64,000 nucleotides of DNA from Acetobacter fallax (GTDB lineage: Bacteria > Pseudomonadota > Alphaproteobacteria > Acetobacterales > Acetobacteraceae). The notes below the pieces were generated by a model. That model was not told the DNA's origin. It did no database searches and saw nothing but the letters and a program-made list of their open reading frames with translations. The stretch is taken from assembly GCF_011516735.1 (NCBI RefSeq), contig NZ_WOSX01000013.1, positions 25,703 to 89,702 on the forward strand, in the 5' to 3' direction. Of this stretch, positions 16,817-25,838 are shown piece by piece. Both the position numbers and the translations under genes were made by a program. Each line of letters opens with the position of its first letter. The stretch's first letter is position 1.

Positions 16817-17466
16817 GCGCGATCTCACCCCTTGCCTGCGAAAACCTGAGCGCCGTTTACAACAGTCGCGTCATCTTTCACTCACTCACGCTCGCCCTGA
16901 AACCAGGAGTGTTCGCATTGCGCGGTCCAAACGGGATCGGAAAATCGACCGCGCTGCGTCTCCTCGCCGGCGCTCAGCGACCGGCGACAGGCCAGATCCG
17001 CATAGACGGAATCGATCTCCTGGCGTCACCGGAAACCGCAAAAAGACAGCTCTCTTACGTGCCGGATATCTGTCCTGTTTATCCATTTATGACCGGCGAA
17101 GAGTTTCTCCGGTTCGTCGCAGCCGCAAAGCAGACGACACTTGATGACACCGTGCGTACTCTGATTGACACATTCGGTCTGACCGACATCCTGCGCACGC
17201 GGTTCGATGCGATGTCTTTCGGCACACAAAAGAAAATCATGCTCTGCGCCGCCTGGATTGGCGCGCCGAGAGTCATTCTTCTGGATGAACCCGGCAACGG
17301 CCTCGATGGCCCGGCCCGCGACTATCTCGCCCGACTGTTCCGCCAGCCCGACCAGGAACGCGTGATTCTGTTTTCAACCCATGACGACGCACTCGCGTCC
17401 GCAAGCGATGCCGTCACTATCGAAATGCAGTCATTATTCCGGCACTCCGAACCCGCCACAACGTAA
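16813..17466 (+). CDS. ABC transporter ATP-binding protein
   Basis: 217 residues from ATG 16813; the open frame extends upstream only as a shadow of the permease gene. Walker A is GPNGIGKST (residues 38-46) and Walker B is VILLDEPGNGLDG near residue 157, with the switch histidine in FSTHDDA. The ABC signature is degenerate: MSFGTQKK stands where LSGGQ would be expected, a form seen in some small ABC-2-type exporters. It overlaps the membrane protein gene by four bases and should power it. The function of the pair is unknown. Confidence 0.87.
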   Translation: MSAISPLACENLSAVYNSRVIFHSLTLALKPGVFALRGPNGIGKSTALRLLAGAQRPATGQIRIDGIDLLASPETAKRQLSYVPDICPVYPFMTGEEFLRFVAAAKQTTLDDTVRTLIDTFGLTDILRTRFDAMSFGTQKKIMLCAAWIGAPRVILLDEPGNGLDGPARDYLARLFRQPDQERVILFSTHDDALASASDAVTIEMQSLFRHSEPATT

Positions 17467-17556
17467 AGACCGGACAATGCCGCCTGAAATGATCACGATA
17501 CAGACAGATATTTTTTTACTCAGGCCGGATATCTGCGAGTTATACCAGAGGTTGTG

Positions 17557-17870
17557 AAGACTGACCTGTGGATGAGAGTATCCGGGCTCAGCCCGGACCC
17601 GACAGGGACCGCAGGTCCCCGCACACCGGTTCGCTGATCATAAAACGGTTTGCAAAGGCTCGCCTTTGCCGGGTCCAGTCCTGCCACTTCCAGTCTCACA
17701 CAGGTCAAAGGCCAGACCCTCCGGTATGCTTTGGCGCTGGCACCGGAACGAAAGCTCCGTGGCTCCGTCCCGCATCCCGCCAAAGGTCACAGACCTTTGG
17801 AAACCATTTAATAACGGGGTGAAAGGGGGCCGCGACCCTTTCCGGCTTCGGGCGGAGCCCGGTCTTCACG
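17557..17870. repeat. Mosaic hairpin repeat, copy 2 (two half-copies facing each other)
   Basis: The left half (17557-17690) repeats the left edge and GGGACC-GCA-GGTCCC hairpin of copy 1, and has a diverged hairpin GCAAAGGC/GCCTTTGC. About 90 unrelated bases follow. The right half (17778-17865) is inverted: CCAAAGGTCACAGACCTTTGG, then AAGGGGG/CGACCCTTTCC and TCGGGCGGAGCCCGG. The whole stretch fills the gap between the ABC ATPase and the RND pump gene; no gene was found in it. Confidence 0.8.
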
Positions 17871-17914
17871 CAACGCGAACAGAGCCCCTCCGGCACCACA
17901 CCACAAGCCGGAAC

Positions 17915-20900
17915 TCAAACCCTGTTCCGCATCACCCGCGCATAAAGCGAAGGCAGCACCAGCAACGTCAGCAATGTCGAAGACACCAGCCCCCCGATCA
18001 CCACCGTTGCCAGCGGCCGCTCCACCTCCGCCCCGGCACTCCCCGAAAACGCCATCGGGAAGAACCCCAGGCTCGCCACCAGGGCCGTCGCCATTACCGG
18101 ACGGAACCGCTCCTCCGCCGCCCGGAACGCCGCCGTCGCCGCATCCAGCCCGTCCCTCCGGCGCAACACACTGATCGCCGAAACCAGCACCACCCCGTTC
18201 AGAATCGCCACGCCAAACAAAGCAATAAATCCAATCCCCGCCGAGATGCTGAACGGCAGCCCCCGTGCCCACAGCAGAAAAATTCCTCCTGTCGCCGCCA
18301 TCGGCAGATTGAGAAACACCAGCGCCGCCGCCGCAGCCGAACCCAGTGCCGCCACCAGCAGAACATAAATCAGTGCCAGCGCAATCGGCACCACAATCTC
18401 CAGCCGCGCCATCGCCGACTGGAGATTACGGAACTGCCCCGCCCACTCCATCCGATATCCATGCGGCAAAACAACAGATTTCGTAACCCGCTTCTCCGCC
18501 TCCGTCACAAACGACCCCAGATCGCGCCCGCGAACATTCGCCTGCACAATAACCCGTCGCCTGATCCCGTCCCGACTGATCCGCGGCGGCCCGTCCTCAA
18601 CCACAACATGCGCCACCGAAGACAGCGGCACACTCCCGCGCCCGTCCGCCCGCCGCACCCGCAACTGCCCGATCCGATCCACCGAAGCGCTGTCCGCAGC
18701 CGAAAACCGGACCTGCGTCGGAATAATCGCATTCCCCACCGTCACCGGTTTGCCGATATGTCCGCCCACAGCCTCAACCGTATCGAGAATGTCGCTCACC
18801 GAAACATCCAGTCGCGCCGCCCGGTCCCGGTCCGGATCAACATGAATAAACGAGACCTGACCATCATCCTGCGGCGCCACATCCGCCGCCCCCGGAATCG
18901 CCGCTATCGTGTCCGAAACCTGACGCGCCAGCCGGCTCAGCTCCGCCAGATCATCCCCGTAAACCGAAACCGCAATCTGCGACCGCACACCCGAAAGCAG
19001 ATCGTCCATCCGCATCTCAACCGGCTGGCTCCAGTTCTGCAATGTATCCGGCAGATCCTCCCGCAACTTCCGGCTCATCGCCTCAACAAGCCCGTCCTGC
19101 GTCTTCGCCGTCACCCACCCGGACGGCTCCTTCAGGAAAATAAAACTGTCCGACTCATTCACCCCCATCGGGTCCGTCGGAATGGCAGACGTCCCCGTCG
19201 TCGTGACAACCGATGTCACCTCCGGGAAAGATCGTAAAATCCGCTCCTGTCGTGTCACCCCCTCCAGCACCGTGGTCAGTGACGCAGCAGGCAACCGCGT
19301 CGTCGTCACCGTCAGCGTGCCCTCGTCCAGCCGGGGAATAAACTCCCCGCCCAGCCGCGTCGCCAGAAACACGGAAACCAGAAAAATACCGAGCGCTGAA
19401 GCAAACATCACAGTGGAATGACGCTCCCCCCACGCGACCATCGGCTCATACCGACGCCGCAGCCACACCATCAGCCGCGTCTCGTGATGCGCCCCCTCCG
19501 CCATCACCGGCACCGGACTTCCCCGCAATACCATCGCCGCGATGACCGGAATAAACACCACGCACCAGACCAGCGACGCCACCAGCGCCATGATCACCGT
19601 CTGCGCCATCGGCCGGAACATTTTGCCCTCGATGCCCTGCAACGTCAGAACCGGTAAATACACCATGATAATGACAAGGATCGCAAAACTGACCGGTCGG
19701 ATCACCTGCTCCAGAGACGACACCACCAGCTCCGTCAGCGGCACATCCCGCTCACCCGCCCGCCGCGCCAGCACATGCTCGATCACCACCAGCGAACTGT
19801 CGACAATCATCCCGAAATCAATCGCGCCCAGACTCAGAAGATTGGCCGAGATGCCAAAAACCCGCATTCCCGTCATCGCGCAGATCAGCGCAAACGGAAT
19901 GCTCGACGCAATCACCAGCGAAGCCCGCCAGTCACCGATCACCACAATCAGAACCGCAATGACCAGAAGCGCGCCAAGAATCAGATTCTCCCTGACCGTA
20001 TCAAGCGTCATGTTCGTCAGCGTCGACCGCTCATAAAACGGAACCAGCCTCACACCCGCCGGCAAGGACTGCCGCACCGCCGGCAACCGCGCCCGGATCG
20101 CCGCCAGCGTCGCATCCGAACTCGCACCCTGCTGCATCATCACGACGCCAACAACAGTTTCCCCAAGTCCGTCCCGCGTCACAGCCCCCAGCCGCGTCCG
20201 GGGCCCCGCCGAAACAGGTCCCAGATCCCGCACCCGGATCACAATTCCGTCCCCGGAAGTCTTCACCGGGATCGCGCCAAAATCCGCCAGACTGCGCACC
20301 AGCCCGCGCCCAACGACGATCTGCTGCCCGGCATGATGCTCAATCCAGCCACCACCCGAAACCGCATTGCCGGCATCCACCGCCCGGTAAACATCGCCAG
20401 TCGAAAGACCATACGCCACCAGCCGCGCATTGCTCATCGCAACCTGCCAGGTCTCCTCCGCTCCGCCATTGACGTTCACATCCGTCACACCCGGAATCAG
20501 ACGCAACTGCGGCACAATGTCCCAGGTCATGATCCGGTTCAGATCCATCGGCGAATACCCGTCGCCCTCAAGACGGAACTGCATGATCTCGCCCATGCCC
20601 GTCGAACGCGGCCCCATCAGGGTGCTCACATTCGGCATGGTCAGAACGCCCCGCAGAATGTCCAGACGCTGGTTCACCCAGGTCCGGTCCTGGTCAATGT
20701 CCGTATCATCGCTGAACTGAACATAAACAACCGAAACACCGGACCGCGAGACCGACCGCAGATCAACCAGCGACGGCAGCCCCGTCATCGCACTCTCCAC
20801 CGGGAAGGTGATGAGCTTCTCAACCTCTTCGGTCGCCAGCCCCGGTGCGACGACCGAGACCAGAACCTGACGCGGTGAAATATCCGGCACAGCCTCAACC

Positions 20901-21040
20901 GGCAGCCCGAACAGCGCCCCGACACCCACGATCAGAAGCCCCGCGAGCAACGCAAGCAAAACAAACCGGCTGCCCTGCAGCGCCAACAGAAAACGCCTCA
21001 TCAGATCAGTCACTGTCGCCAAGGGTCGCCAGAGCGCCAA
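17915..21040 (-). CDS. RND efflux permease, heavy-metal (CzcA/CusA) family
   Basis: 1041 residues if started at 21040, or 1028 from ATG 21001, which lies just after the adaptor stop and fits the usual CzcA start (RRFLLALQG). The family motif in TM4 is present: in AIDFGMIVDSSLVVIEH, Asp, Asp and Glu are spaced 0/+6/+13, as in the CzcA proton relay. Periplasmic loops after TM1 and TM7 and the expected groups of helices are visible. HME-RND pumps export divalent or monovalent metal ions from periplasm or cytoplasm. The metal cannot be assigned. The adaptor is upstream, but no outer-membrane channel gene is adjacent. Confidence 0.92.
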   Translation of the reverse strand: MALWRPLATVTDLMRRFLLALQGSRFVLLALLAGLLIVGVGALFGLPVEAVPDISPRQVLVSVVAPGLATEEVEKLITFPVESAMTGLPSLVDLRSVSRSGVSVVYVQFSDDTDIDQDRTWVNQRLDILRGVLTMPNVSTLMGPRSTGMGEIMQFRLEGDGYSPMDLNRIMTWDIVPQLRLIPGVTDVNVNGGAEETWQVAMSNARLVAYGLSTGDVYRAVDAGNAVSGGGWIEHHAGQQIVVGRGLVRSLADFGAIPVKTSGDGIVIRVRDLGPVSAGPRTRLGAVTRDGLGETVVGVVMMQQGASSDATLAAIRARLPAVRQSLPAGVRLVPFYERSTLTNMTLDTVRENLILGALLVIAVLIVVIGDWRASLVIASSIPFALICAMTGMRVFGISANLLSLGAIDFGMIVDSSLVVIEHVLARRAGERDVPLTELVVSSLEQVIRPVSFAILVIIMVYLPVLTLQGIEGKMFRPMAQTVIMALVASLVWCVVFIPVIAAMVLRGSPVPVMAEGAHHETRLMVWLRRRYEPMVAWGERHSTVMFASALGIFLVSVFLATRLGGEFIPRLDEGTLTVTTTRLPAASLTTVLEGVTRQERILRSFPEVTSVVTTTGTSAIPTDPMGVNESDSFIFLKEPSGWVTAKTQDGLVEAMSRKLREDLPDTLQNWSQPVEMRMDDLLSGVRSQIAVSVYGDDLAELSRLARQVSDTIAAIPGAADVAPQDDGQVSFIHVDPDRDRAARLDVSVSDILDTVEAVGGHIGKPVTVGNAIIPTQVRFSAADSASVDRIGQLRVRRADGRGSVPLSSVAHVVVEDGPPRISRDGIRRRVIVQANVRGRDLGSFVTEAEKRVTKSVVLPHGYRMEWAGQFRNLQSAMARLEIVVPIALALIYVLLVAALGSAAAAALVFLNLPMAATGGIFLLWARGLPFSISAGIGFIALFGVAILNGVVLVSAISVLRRRDGLDAATAAFRAAEERFRPVMATALVASLGFFPMAFSGSAGAEVERPLATVVIGGLVSSTLLTLLVLPSLYARVMRNRV

Positions 21041-22352
21041 TCGATTTCAGAGCAAAACTCCCCTTCGTCACCACCTCGTCACCCGCGCGCAGTCCGGAAA
21101 GCACAACCGTGCGGTCCGCCTCCTCCAGCCCCGCCCGCACCATCACCGGACGAAACCGGTCGGCCCCCGCCCGCACAAACACCACATCCTGACTACCACT
21201 CCGCTGCACCGCCTCAGACGGCACAACCACACCCGCCTGCCGCTCCGTCGTGTGCAGCCCAGCATCCATCATCACGCCCGGACGCAACGCCCCGCTTCCG
21301 TTCGGCACCTCCGCAATCACCCGCAACAGCCCCGTCACCGGATCGGCCGCCTGAGCAATCGTCGTGATCCGCGCCCGCACCGTCCAGCCACCAGCGCCCC
21401 CCGCCAGTCCCTGGTTCTGATCCGCCGGACGTCCGTCCATCCCGGCCCCCACAGTCAGAAGCGAGGCGTCCTCCGGCGCGATCCACGCCACCAGCCACAC
21501 CCGTGACAGATCCGCCACCGTCGCCAGATCCATCCCAGGCGTCACATCTCCGCCCGCCGCCGCCTTCACATCCAGCACAACCCCATCAACCGGCGAAATC
21601 AGCGCGGACAACTCATCCCGCACAATCCGCTCGGTAACGGACGTAAATTCCTCATGAAACTGATGATTGATCATCCCCAGAGCCGATTCCTGCGCCGTCA
21701 CCGCCGCATCCGCCTGCTGCAAAATAGCCGCCCGGCGCCGAACCTCACCCGCCGCGACAGCTCCGCCAGACAAGACCCGCGCCCGGTCATATGACAGCCG
21801 CGCCTCTTTCTGCGTCGCAACAGCTGCTGCCAGAGTCGCCCGGTCCTGATCCTTCCGCAAATGCGCGACATGCAGCGCATGGTCGATGTAATCGATCAGC
21901 GACTGCCCACGCTTCACCGGCTGCCCCGGCATCACATGCACCGCCACAATCTTGCCAGATCCCGCGGGCCGGATCGTCACCACACCCCGCTCATCCGGCC
22001 TGATCTGCGCCATCGCCGGCAACACGCGCTCAACAGTCCCCATAACCGCCCGCGCCGTCTCCAGCCCCTCAATCTTCTGCGCCTCGGCACTCATCACAAC
22101 CGGCGCAGGTTGTGATGAGCCACCATCCTCTGCGCACGCCACGCCGCAGGCCAGAGGCAGCAAAACAACACCGGAAAAAATCGACCGGAGAAGCAGGGGA
22201 GGGGAGAGACCTGTCACGACAGCGACCACATGCCGGGAAATAAACACAGCTCGTTCCGTTCCATCCAACTCCGCATCGTCGGGCCTCCTCATCACGCTCC
22301 GGCCCCGGAACATGACCGCACAGAAAAAATCCGCATGGCACTGCACAGGCAC
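21006..22352 (-). CDS. RND efflux periplasmic adaptor (membrane fusion protein)
   Basis: Up to 448 residues. The first 45 or so are doubtful, since a hydrophobic signal region (SGVVLLPLACGVACA) begins only near residue 60, so the true start is probably an internal codon downstream of 22352. The lipoyl/barrel-sandwich halves are IRPAGSGKIVAVHVMPGQPV and ISPVDGVVLDVKAAAGGDV, flanking a coiled-coil region of Ala/Arg/Glu-rich helix (about residues 160-230). It stops 5 bases before the alternative start of the pump gene. With it, the protein forms the inner-membrane/periplasmic part of an efflux system. The coding sequence contains a perfect 12-bp stem at 22090-22119. Confidence 0.88.
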   Translation of the reverse strand: MPVQCHADFFCAVMFRGRSVMRRPDDAELDGTERAVFISRHVVAVVTGLSPPLLLRSIFSGVVLLPLACGVACAEDGGSSQPAPVVMSAEAQKIEGLETARAVMGTVERVLPAMAQIRPDERGVVTIRPAGSGKIVAVHVMPGQPVKRGQSLIDYIDHALHVAHLRKDQDRATLAAAVATQKEARLSYDRARVLSGGAVAAGEVRRRAAILQQADAAVTAQESALGMINHQFHEEFTSVTERIVRDELSALISPVDGVVLDVKAAAGGDVTPGMDLATVADLSRVWLVAWIAPEDASLLTVGAGMDGRPADQNQGLAGGAGGWTVRARITTIAQAADPVTGLLRVIAEVPNGSGALRPGVMMDAGLHTTERQAGVVVPSEAVQRSGSQDVVFVRAGADRFRPVMVRAGLEEADRTVVLSGLRAGDEVVTKGSFALKSIGALATLGDSD

Positions 22353-22469
22353 GCCGCATGATTACGACGGGACCATCAATCCTGCCAGCCCCGCCGGAAT
22401 ACGAAAATTATTGAAAATAATTCGCAAAAACAAAAAGGTACAGCCGGAACCATACCTGGATCGCTGATG

Positions 22470-22802
22470 CTGGCAGGGAAGCGTCAGGGCTTTGCCCTGG
22501 CACTCACCAAAGGTAACAGACCTTTGGAAAGGCTCTGTTGTTGTTACGTGTTCATCTATGATTTTTCAAAGGGCTGGCGGAATTCGGGCTCTGCCCGGAC
22601 CCGGCAGGGACCGTCACGCGAAGGCGTGCTGCGCACGACGGCCCCTGCACCCCGATCTGTTTAACAAAATGGTTTCCAAAGGTCGGCGCCCTTTGGTGGG
22701 TCCCAGGGCAAAGCCCTGGGAAGGAGCCAGCACTTAATGACAACAGAGCGTTTGGAGACCATTTTATTATAAACAAATCGGGATGCAGGGTCCCTGCCGG
22801 CT
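22470..22802. repeat. Mosaic hairpin repeat, copy 3 (multi-module)
   Basis: This intergenic stretch carries modules in both orientations. In order they are CAGGGCTTTGCCCTG, CCAAAGGTAACAGACCTTTGG, the AGGCTCTGTTGTTGTTA end motif, and GGGCTCTGCCCGGACCCGGCAGGGACC. Next come an inserted AAGGCGTGCTGCGCACGACG hairpin, TTTCCAAAGGTCGGCGCCCTTTGG, CCCAGGGCAAAGCCCTGGG and CACTTAATGACAACAGAGC. A partial inverted unit (GCAGGGTCCCTGC) ends it. It fills most of the gap between the RND adaptor and the M81 peptidase gene. Confidence 0.85.
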
Positions 22803-22826
22803 CAGAGGAGCGCCCGGCCTCCGGCC

Positions 22827-24377
22827 TTACCTCTGGCGAAAACGCGCCGATACATAAGGCGCCGGCTCATACGCCAGATCAGACACCCACGGCCATGTCG
22901 GCCTGCGCCGATGGTTGCCGATATGCACAATGTCCTGGTCAATCGCCCCCGGCGAAAGCGCCATCAGCGCCGGATTGGCCAGAGCCTTCATCGTCGGATG
23001 CAGATACCCGCATTTCAGAACCACAATCCGGAACCGCACCGGGTCCAGCCCCATATCCCGAAACGCCTCCGCCGAATGATACAGCCGCCGCCGTGCCGAC
23101 AACGTCGCCGTAATCCCGTCAAACTCAACCACCGCCTCACCATCCTCCGGCCGCGTCACCGCCGTCAGATGCTTTACAACCGCCTTCACACGCACAGGCC
23201 GGCACATCACAGGATCAAGCGTCGCCCCGATCGAAAGCGGCAACATCGCCCCCACACCCGCCCGGTAACACGCATCCGTCGCCGGACGATCCGTCATCCC
23301 GCCCAGCAACACATCCTTCGCCCCCGCCTTCAGCAAAGCCTGAAGAAAGAACGTCTGATCCGAATTGCCGCCACCACCCGGATTGTCACCTGAATCCGAA
23401 ATCACAACCGGATGAGTCTTCGCCGCCATCGCCCGCGCAAGGCACTCCTCAATCGTCCCCGTCGGACTGCCAAACCGGAACTCATGCCGCGCAGCCCAGT
23501 AACGCCCCGCCAGTTCCGCCGCGATCCGCTTCTGCGCCTCGACGTCCGTTCCCGTCACCACCACAGAAGCCGCCGCCCGAGGCTCATCCGCCCACACGTA
23601 ACCAACAAGCTGAGACACATCCAGAATGCCCGGCAAACGATTATACTCGCTCAGATCCGACCACAGCCGACGCCCCGGCTCCCACTCCGTGCTGCTCTGC
23701 TCACCCGGCAGCAACGCCGGAATGCTCGCCCACACAATCCCCGGACGAATCCCGTAACGCAGACAATGCGTCAGCATGTCCGCTGCCCGCATCACATTCT
23801 CAACCCGATCCACATGCGGCGCCGTGCGATACGCCGTCATCGCATCCAGCGTATCAACAGCCCGCCGGCTCAGATTGCCATGCAGATCATAATACGCCGA
23901 AAGCAGACAGTCCGGCCCCGCAACAGAACGGGTCGCCTCATACCAGTCCCCCTCCGCATCCTCCATGCCCTCAACACTCAGAGCGCCATGCATCGCCAGA
24001 TAAATCCCATCCAGCGGCAGAAGCTTTCGCAAACGCTCCAGATACTCAGCCTTCAGAGACTCATACGTCCCCCGCTCCACCGGCCCGCCCGGAGGCGCCG
24101 AAGCCTCCAGCGTCGGCAGAAAAGGCACTTCATACCGAAGTAACGGCAAAGACAGCGGCGCCCCAAACACCTCCTGCCCCCTCAGAACCGTGAAATCTCC
24201 CATCCGCGACCGGATGCGACTATACGTGCTGCACTCCGACGCAATCCCCCCAACCGCAATCCGGGGCGTCCCCTTAAAAGCCGGCACCAGCCCCACCGCC
24301 CGCCCCACACCCGAAAAACCAGCCATCCCGGCAAGAGCCCCCGCCGGAAGCATCTTCAAAACAAGTCTGCGACGCAT
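22827..24377 (-). CDS. M81-family metallopeptidase (MlrC-like), Tat-exported
   Basis: 516 residues. The N-terminus MRRRLVLKMLPAGALAG resembles a twin-arginine or Sec signal. The M81 N-terminal domain follows: IAVGGIASECSTYS, then IYLAMHGALSVEG and YDLHGNLSRRAVD, which carry the conserved His and Asp metal ligands. Further on, VISDSGDNPGGGGNSDQT is the family's highly conserved turn. MlrC hydrolyses linear microcystin peptides, but most M81 proteins act on unknown small peptides or amides. An exported location is inferred from the leader only. It is flanked by a mosaic repeat downstream and by an anonymous 460-base stretch upstream. Confidence 0.88.
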   Translation of the reverse strand: MRRRLVLKMLPAGALAGMAGFSGVGRAVGLVPAFKGTPRIAVGGIASECSTYSRIRSRMGDFTVLRGQEVFGAPLSLPLLRYEVPFLPTLEASAPPGGPVERGTYESLKAEYLERLRKLLPLDGIYLAMHGALSVEGMEDAEGDWYEATRSVAGPDCLLSAYYDLHGNLSRRAVDTLDAMTAYRTAPHVDRVENVMRAADMLTHCLRYGIRPGIVWASIPALLPGEQSSTEWEPGRRLWSDLSEYNRLPGILDVSQLVGYVWADEPRAAASVVVTGTDVEAQKRIAAELAGRYWAARHEFRFGSPTGTIEECLARAMAAKTHPVVISDSGDNPGGGGNSDQTFFLQALLKAGAKDVLLGGMTDRPATDACYRAGVGAMLPLSIGATLDPVMCRPVRVKAVVKHLTAVTRPEDGEAVVEFDGITATLSARRRLYHSAEAFRDMGLDPVRFRIVVLKCGYLHPTMKALANPALMALSPGAIDQDIVHIGNHRRRPTWPWVSDLAYEPAPYVSARFRQR

Positions 24378-24838
24378 AACGATATCCCTTCATGGCAGTC
24401 GTCCCTCCGCGCCCCGGCGAATAACTGCCATCGCTCACAGGAACTCTTCACACGTTTCGAAGCCGTTTTGATGGAAGCACAGAAGGCTCGTCGGCCAAAC
24501 CCCAAACCCGTTAGCATATCGTTCCGATAAAGAGCCCCCCGCGCAGCCCGTCATCGAACAGCCAGACCGTCTTCAGGGCGTCGCTCCGAACCTCGCACAG
24601 AGACACCATTCCTCTGATCCCGATCTGTGGAAGCATGCAATTACAGCAGGTTGCAGACAGGGCTGGTCTCGCCAGGGAAGCGGGCCGTCCCGCTTCAGGC
24701 CGGCAGATCCGCCCTGAGAAAGGGATTTTGTCCGTCTTTCCCGGGATTGCATTGTGAGTGCGCGTCAGAAAATCGACACTGACCTGCCGCTTCGTTATAG
24801 GGGCAATATTCATCAACGGGATCTTCAGGGAGCAGCCT
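24378..24838. other. Intergenic stretch without a recognisable gene
   Basis: No frame on either strand looks coding. It contains the presumed promoter of the M81 gene (minus strand) and the leader of the small ORF starting at 24839. No repeat modules or terminators were seen. Confidence 0.5.
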
Positions 24839-25264
24839 GTGCAGTGCGAATGGCGTCGATCTTACGACAGGCTCGTGCCAATGCTGATTAAGGATCATTT
24901 CGGTGATCCGGGCGGCCTGACGCGGCAGTTTCCCTACATGAAATCGACGTTCACATGGAAAGGCGACGACTTCATCATCAGTGCGAAGGCACTCGCCAAC
25001 CCGAATAACGAGTATCACGGGCTCGAACGGCTTGCTTTGAAATACCATCAGGCCGGCTCCTGGCAGCTTGCCGGTGAGCATTGGCTGATCGCGGCCGGCT
25101 GGCGTCGCAAAACGATGGACGCCAATGATGAACGCCATGTGGAAGCACTTCAGTTCGTCTTGCGTCATGTCGAATACAACAGGGCGATGGCGGAGTGGAA
25201 AAAAAAGAAACTGGGGCGAAACGCGATGCCGTATCCCGGTCAGTTCGGCCTCGAAGACGACTGA
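24839..25264 (+). CDS. Hypothetical protein, possibly ANR-like
   Basis: 141 residues from GTG 24839, which has AGGGAG six bases upstream; the frame stays open to GTG 24758. The composition is protein-like, rich in Lys, His, Trp and Asn, and unlike the Arg/Pro-rich shadow frames nearby. A segment around residues 68-95 (LERLALKYHQAGSWQLAGEHW, continuing into LIAAGW) resembles the helix-turn-helix-like repeat of ANR (AraC negative regulator) family proteins. This is a weak resemblance from memory. The tail is Lys-rich. A tandem 12-base repeat (CCAGAATTTTTG) follows just after the stop. An AraC-family remnant lies 370 bases further on. Confidence 0.45.
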   Translation: MQCEWRRSYDRLVPMLIKDHFGDPGGLTRQFPYMKSTFTWKGDDFIISAKALANPNNEYHGLERLALKYHQAGSWQLAGEHWLIAAGWRRKTMDANDERHVEALQFVLRHVEYNRAMAEWKKKKLGRNAMPYPGQFGLEDD

Positions 25265-25350
25265 AGACCAGAATTTTTGCCAGAATTTTTGTATGCGAAT
25301 ATCGCCGGGCCTGGCGTTTGTGCTCTGAACCCACAATTTTCGGAGTCCGG

Positions 25351-25643
25351 GAGACTGTTTCCAAAGGCTCTGTTATCGTTAAGTGCTGGCTTCTTCCCAG
25401 GGCTTTGCCCTGGAACCCACCAAAGGTCACAGACCTTTGGAAACATGCTTATTTATCAACAGATTGGGGTGAAGGGGTCCGCGACCCCTTCCGGGTTCGG
25501 GCAGAGCCCGATCTTTTTCTAACCCTTTGAAAAATCACAGATCAACACCTAACGACAACAGAGCCTTTCCAAAGGTCTGTGACCTCTGGTGGTCATCGCG
25601 GGCAAAGCCCCGGGAAAGCGCCAGCACCTGATGCTAACAAAGC
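25351..25643. repeat. Mosaic hairpin repeat, copy 4 (two units in inverted orientation)
   Basis: The left unit reads AGGCTCTGTTATCGTTAAGTG, CCCAGGGCTTTGCCCTGG, CCAAAGGTCACAGACCTTTGG, then GGGGTCCGCGACCCC and TTCGGGCAGAGCCCGA. After CTTTGAAAAATCACAG a second, inverted and partly decayed unit follows: ACGACAACAGAGCC, CCAAAGGTCTGTGACCTCTGG, GGGCAAAGCCCC. The left unit is the reverse complement of copy 1. The right end abuts a truncated AraC-family gene. Confidence 0.85.
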
Positions 25644-25838
25644 TTTTCAGAAACCTCACTGCCGCGCGAGAGCACCTCTCGAACCTGCGTCAGGCCGCGA
25701 TTGACTTCATTTCCGTCACATCGCGCTGCGGCGAAGCTCCGAACATACTCCCGGCTGAACCGGGACGGGCTCTCATAGCCGACCTGAAACGCGGCGTACG
25801 AGACGTTGACGTCAGATTTCACCAGCATGAAGACCCGT
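25634..25838 (-). pseudogene. AraC-family regulator remnant (C-terminal HTH fragment)
   Basis: A minus-strand frame preserves a typical second HTH of AraC proteins: RVFMLVKSDVNVSYAAFQVG followed by YESPSRFSREYVRSF. A TGA stop sits directly before this segment (around 25836-25838) and the upstream sensor part and first HTH are missing. The 3' end is altered and runs into mosaic repeat copy 4. The fragment is therefore a decayed gene, possibly truncated by repeat insertion. Confidence 0.7.

Noticed and set aside
17666..19237. Long open frame (523 codons) on the plus strand opposite the RND pump gene
   Set aside because: Its translation is dominated by Arg, His, Pro and Asn with no domain; it is the shadow of a GC-rich gene and partly crosses a repeat.
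24695..25336. Minus-strand 213-codon frame opposite the ANR-like ORF
   Set aside because: The plus-strand frame has better composition and a ribosome-binding site; the minus frame looks like a shadow.
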